Shown here one piece after another: positions 8,968 to 17,459 of a stretch of DNA of 64,000 nucleotides (position 1 is its first letter; every line of letters starts with the position of its first letter). The notes under the pieces are model-generated. The model was given only the letters and a program-made list of their open reading frames with translations. It was not told where the DNA came from and did no database searches. The DNA lies in the NCBI RefSeq assembly GCF_016918935.1, contig NZ_JAFFOB010000014.1, forward strand, positions 1 to 64,000, written 5' to 3'. Source of the stretch: Roseitranquillus sediminis. GTDB lineage: Bacteria > Pseudomonadota > Alphaproteobacteria > Rhodobacterales > Rhodobacteraceae. Position numbers and translations under genes: made by a program.

Positions 8968-9450
8968 ATGACGTCTCGCATCAGCAACATCGAGATCGAC
9001 GATGCCGGGTTGCCTGCGCCGACGCCTGAGATCGAGCAGGAGCGGCGGGTCGCGATCTTCGACCTGCTCGAGGACAACAGCTTCGTCCCCCTCCCGCGCG
9101 AGGGGCGGGAGGTGCCGCCGGGGCCCTACGACCTGACCCTCGCGATCCGCGACCGGCGGCTCGTCTTCGACATCGCTTCGGAAGGAGGCGGGGCGCGGAC
9201 CGAGTTCCACCTGGCGCTGGGCCCCTTCCGCCAGGTGGTGAAGGACTACTTCCAGATCTGCGAAAGCTATTTCGACGCGGTCAAGCGCCTGCCGCCGAGC
9301 CAGATCGAGGCGATCGACATGGCCCGGCGCGGCATCCACAACGAGGGGGCGCGGGTGCTGCAGGAGCGGCTTGAGGGGAAGGCGGAGCTCGACATCGACA
9401 CCGCGCGCCGGCTCTTCACGCTGATCTGCGTGCTGCACTTCGGCGGCTGA
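8968..9450 (+). CDS. UPF0262 family protein
   Basis: A 160-residue soluble acidic protein. The opening RISNIEIDDAGLPAPTPEIEQER, the central PYDLTLAIRDRRLVFDI and the C-terminal ARRLFTLICVLHFGG match UPF0262, an alphaproteobacterial family of unknown function found just after hisD. ATG 8968 fits the family start. No catalytic motif is visible. Confidence 0.9.
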   Translation: MTSRISNIEIDDAGLPAPTPEIEQERRVAIFDLLEDNSFVPLPREGREVPPGPYDLTLAIRDRRLVFDIASEGGGARTEFHLALGPFRQVVKDYFQICESYFDAVKRLPPSQIEAIDMARRGIHNEGARVLQERLEGKAELDIDTARRLFTLICVLHFGG

Positions 9451-9454
9451 AGGC

Positions 9455-9913
9455 TTGGGACGGTTCCCGCAGTCGGTGCTCTTCTGCTGTGACCACAACG
9501 CCGTCCGCTCGCCGATGGCAGAGGGGCTGATGAAGAAGTTCTACGGCCAGCGCGCCTACGTGCAATCGGCCGGCGTGAAGGGCGAGCTGGAGGTCGACGG
9601 CTTCAGCGTCGCCGTCTGCCGCGAACTCGACGTGGAGCTCGAGCGGCACCGCGTCCGCTCCTTCGACGAGATGCAGGAATGGGGAGACGACCTGTCGGCC
9701 TTCGACCTGATCGTGGCGCTGTCGCCGGCGAGCCAGCGGCATGCGCTGGAGCTGACGCGGATCTACAGCCTCGACGTCGAGTACTGGCCGATCCTCGATC
9801 CGACCGGCCTCGGCGACACGCGCGAGGCACGGCTTGTCAGCTATCGCCAGGCGCGCGACCAGATCCGCGAGAGGATGATTGCCCGCTTCGGCCCGCCGAC
9901 GGAAGAGGAGTGA
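9455..9913 (+). CDS. Low-molecular-weight protein tyrosine phosphatase family protein
   Basis: A 152-residue protein with the CX5R phosphate-binding loop near the N-terminus (C12 through R18 in CDHNAVRSP), followed by PMAEGLMKKF as in LMW-PTPs, and a C-terminal aspartate in the ILDPTGLGD loop that may serve as general acid. In this neighbourhood such proteins are often labelled ArsC-like. Substrate unknown: phosphotyrosine or arsenate chemistry are both possible. The start appears to be TTG 9455, five nt after the UPF0262 stop; GTG 9474 would cut into the fold. Confidence 0.8.
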   Translation: MGRFPQSVLFCCDHNAVRSPMAEGLMKKFYGQRAYVQSAGVKGELEVDGFSVAVCRELDVELERHRVRSFDEMQEWGDDLSAFDLIVALSPASQRHALELTRIYSLDVEYWPILDPTGLGDTREARLVSYRQARDQIRERMIARFGPPTEEE

Positions 9914-10018
9914 CGGCGCGGCCGCCGCCGCGAGGCGCTGAATGTTCTTGAAACTTTCGCGACCCGAGCGCATTTAGGGGCCGCCCGCAGCCGGTGCGGG
10001 TTTCAGGACGGAGTGACC

Positions 10019-10237
10019 ATGGCCAAGGAAGAGATGCTCGAATTTCCCGGTGTCGTGAAGGAGCTCCTGCCGAATGCGACATTCCGGGTCGAGCTCGAGA
10101 ACGGCCATGAGATCATAGCGCACACGGCGGGAAAGATGCGGAAGAACCGGATCAGGGTGCTGGCCGGCGACCGCGTGCAGGTCGAGATGACGCCATACGA
10201 CCTGACCAAGGGGCGGATCAACTATCGCTTCAAGTAG
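10019..10237 (+). CDS. infA: Translation initiation factor IF-1
   Basis: A 72-residue single S1/OB-fold protein that occupies the ribosomal A site during initiation. [40 protein letters not shown] and [15 protein letters not shown] are near-universal IF-1 sequence. ATG 10019 is chosen over an in-frame ATG two codons upstream because IF-1 begins MAKE and is preceded by GGA. The four following genes are tightly packed downstream. Confidence 0.98.
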   Translation: MAKEEMLEFPGVVKELLPNATFRVELENGHEIIAHTAGKMRKNRIRVLAGDRVQVEMTPYDLTKGRINYRFK

Positions 10238-10241
10238 CGCC

Positions 10242-10826
10242 GTGGCGACGACGCCGCGGCTCGTGCTGGGCTCAGGCAGTCCGAGACGGCTCGAGATCCT
10301 CGCCCAGATCGGCGTGATACCCGCCGACATCCGCCCGCCGGAGATCGACGAGGACCCTCGGCCGCGCGAGCTGCCACGGGAATATTGCACGCGGATCGCT
10401 CGCGAGAAGGCTGAAGCCGTCGTGGCGGACGAGGACGAGGTCGTGCTCTGCGCCGACACCACCGTCGCGCTCGGTCGCCGTATCCTAGGCAAGCCGGCGG
10501 ATGCTGGTGAGGCGGCAGAGTTCCTGCACAAGCTCTCAGGACGCCGCCACAAGGTCATCACCGCCGTTGCAGTCCGTCGGGGCAAGCGCCGATGGCAGCG
10601 CGACGTGGTGACGATCGTGAAGATGAAGCGCCTGAGCGACGTCGAGGTGAACGCCTATCTCCATACGGAGGACTGGCGCGGAAAGGCCGGCGGCTACGGC
10701 ATCCAGGGGCCGGCGGCTGCCTTGATCCCGTGGCTGCAGGGTTCGCACAGCGCCGTCGTCGGCCTGCCAGTCGCCGAGACCGTGGCGCTGCTCGAAGCGG
10801 CCGGCTATCCTGTGTGGCGGACGTGA
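10242..10826 (+). CDS. maf: Maf family nucleotide pyrophosphatase
   Basis: A 194-residue Maf protein, a house-cleaning pyrophosphatase that hydrolyses non-canonical nucleotide triphosphates and is linked to septum formation. Family motifs are [14 protein letters not shown] at residues 7-20, the metal-binding [15 protein letters not shown], and [12 protein letters not shown] near residue 150. It starts at GTG 10242, four nt after infA. It overlaps the RNase E/G gene by 4 nt. Confidence 0.93.
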   Translation: MATTPRLVLGSGSPRRLEILAQIGVIPADIRPPEIDEDPRPRELPREYCTRIAREKAEAVVADEDEVVLCADTTVALGRRILGKPADAGEAAEFLHKLSGRRHKVITAVAVRRGKRRWQRDVVTIVKMKRLSDVEVNAYLHTEDWRGKAGGYGIQGPAAALIPWLQGSHSAVVGLPVAETVALLEAAGYPVWRT

Positions 10827-11854
10827 GGCGGCGCGAGGTCCTGCTCGGCGCCTATCGCCGGCGCGAGGCTGCAGCGCTCCTGGTCGACGGGCAGCTCGAC
10901 GACCTGCTCGTGGCGCCGGGCGACGACAGGCCCGTCCCCGGCGCGATCTATCGCGCGGTCGCCGGGCGGCCGGCCAAGGGGCAGGGAGGCCTCTTCCTGC
11001 GCCTGCCCGATGGCTCCGCCTTCCTCCGCCAGACCCGCGGCATCGCCCCCGGTCAGCGCCTGCTGGTGCAGGTTACCGGCCATGCCGAGCCGGGCAAGGC
11101 CGTGCCTGTCACGACGCGTGTCCTCTTCAAGAGCCGCCTCGTCATCGTGACGCCGGACGCGCCGGGCGTGAACGTCTCGCGCGGCATCGCGGACGAGGAG
11201 CGTCGGGTGGCGCTGAGGGAGGCGATCGACGGTATCGCGCTGCCCGAGGGTGCGGGCCTCATCGTGCGCTCCGCGGCGGAGGACGCCGACAACGCCGACG
11301 TGACCGCGGATGCGGCCGAGGTCAGCGAATTGGCCCGCGCGATCCTTTACGACACGGCGGGGGAGCCGGAACTGCTGCTGGACGGTCCCGGTCCGCACGA
11401 CCTCGCGCTGCGTGACTGGGGCTCGGCCGACGACCTGATCGAAGGCGCGGATACGTTCGCGGCGCGTGGCTTGACCGAGATGATCGATGCGCTGCTGCTG
11501 CCCGAGGTGGCGCTGCCCGGCGGCGGGCGGATGACGATCGAGCCGACGCGGGCGCTGGTCGCAGTGGACGTGGACACCGGGAGCGACACGTCGCCGGCCG
11601 CGGGGTTGAAGGCCAACATCGACGCGGCACGCGCCTTGCCGCGACAGCTCCGTTGCCGGGGCCTCGGCGGCCAGATCACCGTGGACTTCGCCCCGATGCC
11701 GAAGCGTGATCGCATCCGGCTGGAGCAGGCGCTGGGCGCGGCGCTCAGGGCGGATGCCGTGGAGACATCGGTTGCGGGCTGGACGCCGCTTTCCCACATG
11801 GAGCTGCAGCGCAAGCGCGAACGCATCCCGCTTCGAGAGGCCGTCGGTGGATGA
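10823..11854 (+). CDS. Ribonuclease E/G family protein (short form)
   Basis: A 343-residue endoribonuclease of the RNase E/G family. The catalytic core motifs [12 protein letters not shown] (metal-binding Asp region) and [13 protein letters not shown] are present in the C-terminal half. The Zn-link cysteines and the long C-terminal scaffold of E. coli RNase E are absent, so this is a short RNase G-like form. GTG 10823 overlaps the maf stop (GTGA); GTG 10814 is a possible earlier start. It overlaps yacG by 4 nt. Confidence 0.85.
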   Translation: MRRREVLLGAYRRREAAALLVDGQLDDLLVAPGDDRPVPGAIYRAVAGRPAKGQGGLFLRLPDGSAFLRQTRGIAPGQRLLVQVTGHAEPGKAVPVTTRVLFKSRLVIVTPDAPGVNVSRGIADEERRVALREAIDGIALPEGAGLIVRSAAEDADNADVTADAAEVSELARAILYDTAGEPELLLDGPGPHDLALRDWGSADDLIEGADTFAARGLTEMIDALLLPEVALPGGGRMTIEPTRALVAVDVDTGSDTSPAAGLKANIDAARALPRQLRCRGLGGQITVDFAPMPKRDRIRLEQALGAALRADAVETSVAGWTPLSHMELQRKRERIPLREAVGG

Positions 11855-12009
11855 CCTGCCCGATCTGCAAGAAACCTTCGTCGCCGCATTACCGCCCCTT
11901 CTGCTCGAAGCGCTGCGCGGACGTGGATCTTGGCCGCTGGCTGACCGGCGGCTACGCCGTTCCGGCCGAGGATGCCGTACGTGTCGAGGACAAGCCGGAC
12001 GAGGACTGA
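11851..12009 (+). CDS. yacG: DNA gyrase inhibitor YacG
   Basis: A 52-residue zinc-binding protein. The four cysteine ligands are C3 and C6 (CPIC) and C18 and C22 (CSKRC), followed by the YacG hallmark ADVDLGRWLTGGYAVP. In E. coli YacG binds GyrB and blocks DNA binding by gyrase. ATG 11851 overlaps the RNase stop. This is the last gene of the murA-to-yacG run, 82 nt before tRNA-Phe. Confidence 0.93.
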   Translation: MTCPICKKPSSPHYRPFCSKRCADVDLGRWLTGGYAVPAEDAVRVEDKPDED

Positions 12010-12091
12010 CTTTCCGCGGCGTCGCCTCTGGACATTCTCCTCAGAGCCCGTCTAGAACCCACCTCGCCCGAACGGTCCGCCGTTCACCCGT

Positions 12092-12166
12092 GCCCGGGTA
12101 GCTCAGGGGTAGAGCAGTGGATTGAAAATCCACGTGTCGGTGGTTCGATTCCGCCCCCGGGCACCA
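12092..12166 (+). tRNA. tRNA-Phe (GAA)
   Basis: Full cloverleaf: acceptor GCCCGGG/CCCGGGC, D stem GCTC/GAGC, anticodon stem GTGGA/TCCAC with loop TTGAAAA (anticodon GAA at 12124-12126), T stem GGTGG/CCGCC with TTCGATT loop, discriminator A and encoded CCA. The decayed island begins immediately downstream. Confidence 0.97.
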
Positions 12167-12339
12167 CATCACCAGCTAACCCATTGGCTCGCATCAGCTT
12201 TGTCTCAGGATGAAGCGAGCGTAGCACATGTCGGAGCACAACCCAGCAACCTCCGGCTCAAGGGCGCAGGCAGACCGGTCACCTTCCACCGTGGCGCCGA
12301 GCGATCCTGCGGCTACGTGGTCGACATCTGCGGCGACGA

Positions 12340-12709
12340 GGCGATCACCGCGTACCGCGGGCACGGCGTCGAGACCACACGCGTGCTGATCAGCGGCACC
12401 CGCAGGGGCATCACGCCGTCACTGGCCAGGCTCCTGCGCCGCCGCAGCGCCATCGAGCCGTCGCCAATGATGCTCGAATCATTGGCGCATTCATTGGCGA
12501 CCGGCCACATGAAGACCGACGGCCGGCTGACGCGCAGCCCGCTCAAGGGAACCACTGGCGACGCGCTCTTCGCCGTCCTCTGCGCCTGCGACCACAACCT
12601 CCGCAAGATCCTCGCCCACCTCAGGGCGCTCTTGGCTCTCCTGATCGCCGCCATCCTCGGCGCATTCAGGCCCGACAGCCCTCTCGAAATGGGCGCTGCC
12701 GGCGGCTGA
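12340..12709 (+). pseudogene. IS5-family transposase remnant (C-terminal part)
   Basis: The frame ending at 12709 carries the C-terminal hallmark of IS5-group DDE transposases: YRGHG...RVLISG, RRRSAIEP, GHMKTDGRL, SPLKGTTGDAL and HNLRKILAHLRALLALL. The catalytic Glu of the DDE triad lies in RRRSAIEP. The N-terminal and central catalytic domain are missing; upstream sequence to the tRNA does not resemble a transposase. The family sequence RSAIEP-VI-GHMK is split by about 12 extra residues (see the palindrome at 12462). Clearly non-functional. Confidence 0.82.
12462..12499. repeat. Palindromic insertion inside the transposase remnant
   Basis: CGCCAATGAT (12462-12471) and its exact reverse complement ATCATTGGCG (12478-12487) form a 10-bp stem with a 6-nt loop, followed by a third copy of TCATTGGCG at 12491-12499. 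The block sits exactly where the conserved IS5 motif RSAIEP...GHMK is interrupted and adds about 36 nt without breaking the frame. Confidence 0.7.
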
Positions 12710-12870
12710 TCGGATTGTTCAGGGTGAAGCAATGAGAGTCGAACCGTTGAGCCGTGGCAAGACTTCACCCCCGATGGTTGAAGTTGAGCCGAGTGAGTGG
12801 CGGGGCCAAGGCACGTTTATGCGCACCGTTAGCGCGTGCCGGCGGGTGGGGGTGGTGCGTGCCGCGCGCT

Positions 12871-13476
12871 CTACAAGGGTAAATCAGACTGATCTACGAT
12901 TTTGAGCTCGTCTATGAGATTACTGAGGTCATGCCGACACGCCTCGAAGCTGTTACCAAACCCGAGAATTGCGTCGGCGCTGTGCGAGTACCTTTTCGTA
13001 GAAGCGAAAGTGTCATAAGTTGATTCACGGATGGAATTATGAATTCTAAGTCCCTTCTTTCTGTTCCCTTCAGCGTCCGCCCTCGCATTGTCCATTACTT
13101 TCGCAAGTTGTCCATGAAGCGCCTCGTTGCGCCGTTTTGAAAGTCGAAGAACTCGCTCAATCAACGTCTTGCGCCTTTCAAGGCGGTTCGGCTTGTCCTT
13201 TAGCCTATAGGCTGCTAAACGCTTTATGACCTCGGCGCGCGTTTTGAAAGCTAAGAGCGTGCTATACGCTTGGGTGTCGGCGAAGCGATCATTGCTGGCT
13301 AACGCAGAATACAGCTCAAAGAGCCGCGTCTCGAGGTGTTCCCACTTAACTTCTGCATAGCCGATTGGGAAGTACACACGATGGTAGTTTTTCTCTTCTG
13401 GCTCACCATTCATCTGAAGATGTTTCCCAACCTGATACAAAACGTTCCTCGCGACCAAGGTAGTCCGTCCTTCCAC
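12871..13476 (-). CDS. Uncharacterised HEPN-like protein (201 aa), AT-rich
   Basis: Not recognised as a named family. A 201-residue, mostly helical charged protein starting at GTG 13476 with AGAGGA upstream. Residues around 110-122 read LRLSKRRNEALHG, which contains the R-X4-H motif (RNEALH) of HEPN RNase/toxin domains. The region is clearly more AT-rich than its neighbours, implying recent acquisition. HEPN proteins are often toxins or phage-defence effectors, but no antitoxin-like partner is visible beside it, so function is inference only. Confidence 0.55.
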   Translation of the reverse strand: MEGRTTLVARNVLYQVGKHLQMNGEPEEKNYHRVYFPIGYAEVKWEHLETRLFELYSALASNDRFADTQAYSTLLAFKTRAEVIKRLAAYRLKDKPNRLERRKTLIERVLRLSKRRNEALHGQLAKVMDNARADAEGNRKKGLRIHNSIRESTYDTFASTKRYSHSADAILGFGNSFEACRHDLSNLIDELKIVDQSDLPL

Positions 13477-13538
13477 TCGTCCTCTTGAATTTACTGTGCT
13501 GCATTCACCCTTGAGCCCCTACAAAGTGCGCCAAAGTA

Positions 13539-13775
13539 TCACGCCAAGAAGTATCGTGTCAGAAACGAAATCGAAAAGAGCCAAAAGGTGGACGTGTAAA
13601 CCCATCGGTAGACGTTTTTGGTAACTTGGATATTTCTTCCAGCAAGATAAGCGATAGCATACCGTGCATATCGCTTCTCGTCGTGCGCCAAGTCGTTTTG
13701 TGAGAACGTATCCTTGTGTCTCGGCTGTGCAATCCCTTACAATTCGTCTATCTCAGGGAAATCAGTTCGTCGCAT
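13539..13775 (-). pseudogene. Small ORF interrupted by an in-frame TAA
   Basis: On the minus strand ATG 13775 (GAGG 5 nt upstream) opens MRRTDFPEIDEL and then meets TAA at 13739-13737. The same frame continues open for 65 more codons with protein-like composition, including HDEKRYARYAIAYLAG and a hydrophobic WVYTSTFWLFSISFL segment, before TGA at 13539. It may be a small membrane protein broken by one stop codon, or two separate ORFs. No family recognised. Confidence 0.35.
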
Positions 13776-14345
13776 GGCTACCTCGCGACCGTTTTTTACT
13801 TGATTTGCTTCGGCTCAAGGGCGTCCGGGCCTAGGTGGCGTTGTTTTGCGTTTCATCGTCGGTCTCAGGGTGACCCTATGTCCGTTTGTTGAAGGGATGA
13901 AGTGCCCCTTATCGCTTGTTCTAGTCGCGCCTAAAGCAGGTCTGGAACCCTTAGCTGAGTCAAGCGGATGCTGCGAGCGAGTGCGTGCTGACTTCAAATC
14001 TCCCCGACCACGCCGCTGGGTGCGTGAGGCAGCGTTAGCGCACGTTTTCGGCCGAATGCTGTTTGTCAGGGAAAAGACATCGCGCCGGCAGCCGGCCGCT
14101 GCGTGCTGGCCGCCGAAGTTGGTCGCGGCGCCTCGTCTGGCGGGACGACGGCGACGGGGCATAGAGGCTGTGCGCCGCGCCAGACTCGCCCGCCCGGCAG
14201 CCGGAAAAGCCGTAACCCTCGTCGTTCCCGTAGAGAAACATCTACACGAGCCACCGCCCCTCGTAGCCGTCGGCGCGCCGGTTTTGTAACACGCTGTCCG
14301 GGTCCATCGCGAGCACATAGCGGGTCCGCAAAGCGTCGACTGGGA
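13776..14345. other. 570 nt without a recognisable intact gene
   Basis: Several overlapping open frames exist on both strands, but none resembles a known protein. On the minus strand, frame VDALRTRYVLAMDPDSVLQ...GYEGRWLV then TAG then MFLYGNDEGYGFSGC (about 14,325 down to 14,180) looks protein-like and may be a decayed coding fragment with a nonsense codon. Otherwise nothing can be supported. Confidence 0.4.
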
Positions 14346-14349
14346 CGTC

Positions 14350-14570
14350 GTGAAGGGCGGATTCACGCGACGCCTCGGCCCCGACGATCTGTTCTCGATG
14401 TGGGCGACTCGAGCGTGCGGTTCTCGTGCAAACGCACGCGATGATCTACAGCGACGACGCGCCGGCGCTCGAGGCGGCGCTACATTCGGAGGCCGCCGAG
14501 CGTCGGATCAACATGTAGAACATGAGGAAGAAATCTTCCAAAACGGGATTGAAGAGGTAGAGCAAGCCGT
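14350..14570 (+). pseudogene. Frameshifted remnant of a DUF4041 / GIY-YIG (T5orf172/MUG113-like) protein
   Basis: Pieces of the conserved domain are spread over different frames: GFTRRLGPDDL near 14,357, then LDVGDSSVRFS, HAMIYSDDAPALEAALH and AERRINM up to a TAG at about 14,516, and EEIFQNGIEEVEQA in another frame to 14,570. The intact family reads like GMTRRL-P-DRV-ELGDASVPF-F-VHAMIYSDDAPALE-LH-RRVN-VN-RKEFF. At least two frame changes and one stop show decay. DUF4041 proteins are often phage-associated, which suits the island. Confidence 0.68.
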
Positions 14571-14574
14571 GCAT

Positions 14575-15833
14575 TGCCTCGCCCCGAGCGCACCGTTCTT
14601 TTCTGATCATGAAGCGCGGGAGTGGCGCCGGACGCTCACACGCTGCCGGCGAGAGGATGCGGAGACCCTTGCAAGCAATGCCGGAGATGATCTGATTTTC
14701 GGCGGCCGCATTCCGAATCGCAGTCTGCCGTCACTGTTGGCTCCGTACCTGTCCGGAGATACATTAGTCCGAAGACCGAAAATGGAAGCGCTTTTTTCTA
14801 CTCTGGCCACAATGGACACACTCGCGGCGCCGGCATCCGCAAGCGCCGGCCTTTCCCGAGCCATTCCCGGCAGACATGCCGGCTGCCTACAGGCGAACGG
14901 CTCCTGCAAGGCAATCAGCTCCTGCCTGCCATCGCGCTGCACGCTGCCGGAGAAATACTTGACGAAGTGCAGCCTTCAGGCGCTTGTCAAGAAACGCAGC
15001 TACTTCAGTCGCTAGCTTTGCTACTCCAGCACGTGCTACGCCAAGCTCGACCACCGTAGTTACGTTTCAAGATCACACGGACGAAACAAGCACGCGTCAG
15101 CTGCGCCATTGGGCGAGCGCGTTCAATCGCATCGTGAGCGGCCGGCATATCCGCCTCCAGTCAGGCGACGCGGTTGCGCGGAAAACCGACGAGCAAACGG
15201 TTTAACGACGAGAGACGGATCCTTGAAGTCGACGAGCTGCCTAGCAAATTGCCAGCCTCTTTCGATCGGGAAAGTCATCTTCGGTCCACAATCTTAGCTC
15301 CCGAACGGTGGCTTTGCCGCCCCTCGTTCTGACTGCGGTCGATCTCGGATTGTCGTTCAGTAAAGTCCATCAAGGCGGCGAAGCTGACATGCACAGTTGG
15401 GCCAGAAAACAGGAGTGTGCCCAGCGTAGAGGTGCCCGCCTTCGCGACAGCCGTTGATCAACTTCGCGAACCCTTCCGCCGACGCATCGCGGGCGGTGTT
15501 GGGATCGGCGATCAGCCCGTCGTGGCGACACCCTCTGGACGGCAGCGGCACGGAGAGCCGGACGTCGGATCGCGCGAGCAGATCGGGCGGAGCCGGTGCG
15601 TCGCAGATGCGGCTCCCCGTGCTTTGGTCAGCAGCTGCAGCGGGTCTCGGGAACCGCGATGCTCACCCCTCATGGTCCCTCGTCCGTGTTCCCGAAACGC
15701 CCACCGCCAAGTGCCCCCGTGGCGACCTGATCAGCGTCGGATGGAAGCCAGGCAGTCGGCGGGCCTCTGCCGGGGCAGGGGCCGTGGGACCTCTATCGAG
15801 GTGGGCCCGTTGATCAGCCAAAGGAGGCTCTCG
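14575..15833. other. About 1.26 kb with no gene I can support
   Basis: Open frames occur on both strands (for example plus 14,350-15,015 and 15,417-15,977, minus 15,357-15,551), but none has a family signature, a convincing ribosome-binding site or consistent codon use. The minus-strand frame at 15,357-15,551 (GLIADPNTARDASAEGFAKLI) may be the end of a decayed enzyme gene. The stretch joins the tRNA-Phe island to the LysR gene. Confidence 0.4.
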
Positions 15834-15977
15834 ATGAGCGAGCGATTTGGGATTGACCTGATGGCACGGCACCTCGTCCGCAGACCGTCCGCGGAGCGGC
15901 CGAGAAGGCTGCGGTCGACGAGCGGGTGGTACGGGAGGCTGCGCTCGGGCCGATGGAGCGTGCGTTGGACCGGCTGA
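15834..15977 (+). CDS. Possible 47-aa leader ORF overlapping the LysR start
   Basis: ATG 15834 is preceded by AAAGGAGG at ideal distance, a far better ribosome-binding site than that of the LysR gene. The ORF encodes MSERFGIDLMARHLVRRPSA and then Arg/Ser-rich sequence, ending at 15977, 25 nt inside the LysR coding region in another frame. The Arg-rich end is typical of out-of-frame reading through GC-rich DNA, so this is either a translational leader or the start of a truncated older gene. Confidence 0.35.
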   Translation: MSERFGIDLMARHLVRRPSAERPRRLRSTSGWYGRLRSGRWSVRWTG

Positions 15978-16921
15978 CCTGCGACCGGATGTTCGTCGCC
16001 GTGATGGAGACCGGCAGCTTCGTCCGTGCGGCGGAGCGGCTTGGCACCAGTTCGGGGCAGGCGTCGAAGCTGGTGTCGCGGCTCGAGGCGGATCTCGGCG
16101 TCCGTCTGCTGAACCGCACGACCCGCGCGGTCTCCGCCACCGAGGCGGGGCAGGCCTACTTCGAGCAGGTGGGCGATCTGCTCGACCAGTGGGACGCGCT
16201 CGACCTCGCCGTGCGGAACATTTCCCAGTCGCCGCGGGGTCTGCTGCGGCTGACGGCGCCGCTGTCATTCGGGAGCCTGGAGCTCGCCCCGATGCTGAAC
16301 GCCTTCGCCGCCAGCTATCCCGACATCCGGCTGGATGTCAGCTTCACCGACCGGCTGGTCAACGTGGTGGACGAGGGCTTCGACCTCGCGATCCGCATCG
16401 GCCGGCCCTCGGACAGTAGCCTTGTGGCGCGAAAGCTCAGCACGGCGCGCCTCCTGCTGGTCGCCTCGGACGCGTACATCGCGGCACACGGTCCGCCCGT
16501 CACGGCAACCGACCTCTCGCGCCACGAATGCATCCTCGACTCGAACCTGCGCGATCCCGGTCGCTGGGTCTTCTCGGACATGGCAGGTGGTTCCCTCGCC
16601 GTGCCGGTTTTCGGGCGCCTGCGCTTTTCCAGCGCCGACGCCTGCCTGAGTGCCGCGGAGGCCGGCCTCGGGCTCGCCCACGTTCCGGCGTTCGTGGCTG
16701 CGCCGGCGGTGCGGGCGGGTGCGGTCAGGGTGCTGCTGGGGCATCAGGCGTCCCCGCCGCTAGACGTGCATGCGCTTTATCCGCACAGTCGGCATCTGGC
16801 GGCGAAGGTGAGGGTCCTCGTCGACTTCCTAGCTGCCCGTTACCGCGGCGAGCCGCCATGGGAGCGCGGGATCGTATCGCTTCCATATCGGCAGCAATCA
16901 TCTGCCAGCGGCCGGGATTAA
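15953..16921 (+). CDS. LysR family transcriptional regulator
   Basis: A 322-residue LysR-type regulator. N-terminal winged helix: MFVAVMETGSFVRAAERLGTSSGQASKLVSRLEADLGVRLLNRTTRAVSATEAG is divided between helix-turn-helix (residues ~15-60) and linker helix. The effector domain contains LLRLTAPLSFG, DIRLDVSFTDR and VDEGFDLAIRIG, the last typical of the CrgA/PecT subgroup. Start taken as ATG 15953; a GTG at 15926 is in frame. It may control the downstream DoxX gene, 89 nt away in the same direction, but LysR targets are usually divergent and the upstream side is degraded. Confidence 0.88.
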   Translation: MERALDRLTCDRMFVAVMETGSFVRAAERLGTSSGQASKLVSRLEADLGVRLLNRTTRAVSATEAGQAYFEQVGDLLDQWDALDLAVRNISQSPRGLLRLTAPLSFGSLELAPMLNAFAASYPDIRLDVSFTDRLVNVVDEGFDLAIRIGRPSDSSLVARKLSTARLLLVASDAYIAAHGPPVTATDLSRHECILDSNLRDPGRWVFSDMAGGSLAVPVFGRLRFSSADACLSAAEAGLGLAHVPAFVAAPAVRAGAVRVLLGHQASPPLDVHALYPHSRHLAAKVRVLVDFLAARYRGEPPWERGIVSLPYRQQSSASGRD

Positions 16922-17010
16922 TCTTTTCGCCGGAGTGCGCGATCTGACGTGGCGAGTGTCGCCGGTGCCGGCGGCTGCATCATCATCGCTGGTGTCGGAA
17001 AGGAACCGTC

Positions 17011-17427
17011 ATGATTTCTTCTCGAACGCAGGAGGCCTGGGCGCCGCGCATGCTCAGCGTCCTCAGGATCGTCTCCGCTCTCATTTTCTTTGCCCATGGC
17101 ACGCAGAAACTGCTCGGTTTTCCGGCCTCGGACTTCTCGCCGGCGGTGCTCTCTCTGCCTTGGATCGCCGGCGTTCTTGAACTCTTCGGCGGCGCGCTGC
17201 TGATCGTCGGCTGGTTCACGCGACCGACGGCGTTCGTCCTCTCGGGCCTCATGGCCGCTGCGTACTGGATCGCGCACGCGCCGCAGAGCCCCTATCCCGC
17301 GCTCAACGGTGGTGACGCGGCCATCCTCTTCTGCTTCGTCTTCCTCTACATCGTCTTCGCAGGCCCCGGCCCCTGGAGCGTCGACAGCGCGCTGTCCGGT
17401 CGGCGCGAGCCGCAGCGGGCCATCTGA
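17011..17427 (+). CDS. DoxX family membrane protein
   Basis: A 138-residue inner-membrane protein with four hydrophobic segments. MLSVLRIVSALIFFAHGTQKLLGF (from residue 14) and LPWIAGVLELFGGALLIVGWFTRPTAFVL are DoxX signatures. DoxX proteins take part in thiosulfate oxidation in archaea and in thiol/redox stress complexes in some bacteria; here the role is unknown. ATG 17011 follows GGAAAGGAAC. Preceded by a LysR regulator and followed by a hairpin terminator and a convergent dehydrogenase gene. Confidence 0.88.
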   Translation: MISSRTQEAWAPRMLSVLRIVSALIFFAHGTQKLLGFPASDFSPAVLSLPWIAGVLELFGGALLIVGWFTRPTAFVLSGLMAAAYWIAHAPQSPYPALNGGDAAILFCFVFLYIVFAGPGPWSVDSALSGRREPQRAI

Positions 17428-17434
17428 AAGGTGT

Positions 17435-17459
17435 GCGCCGCCCTTCGAGAAGGTGGCGC
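17435..17459. terminator. Bidirectional hairpin between convergent genes
   Basis: GCGCCGCCCTT and AAGGTGGCGC pair around a CGAG loop, with one wobble pair and one bulged C. The hairpin lies between the DoxX stop and the convergent dehydrogenase stop. Confidence 0.55.

Noticed and set aside
12710-12870. Possible short ORF starting near 12,732 after the IS5 remnant
   Set aside because: No family likeness and no clear ribosome-binding site; it probably includes the decayed IS end.
14825-14860. GCGCCGGC direct/palindromic pair in the gene-poor stretch
   Set aside because: Expected by chance in DNA of this GC content; no array and no flanking structure.
12092-15950. Integrase or att direct repeat marking the tRNA-Phe island
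   Set aside because: I looked for a second copy of the tRNA 3' end and for tyrosine-recombinase motifs and saw neither.
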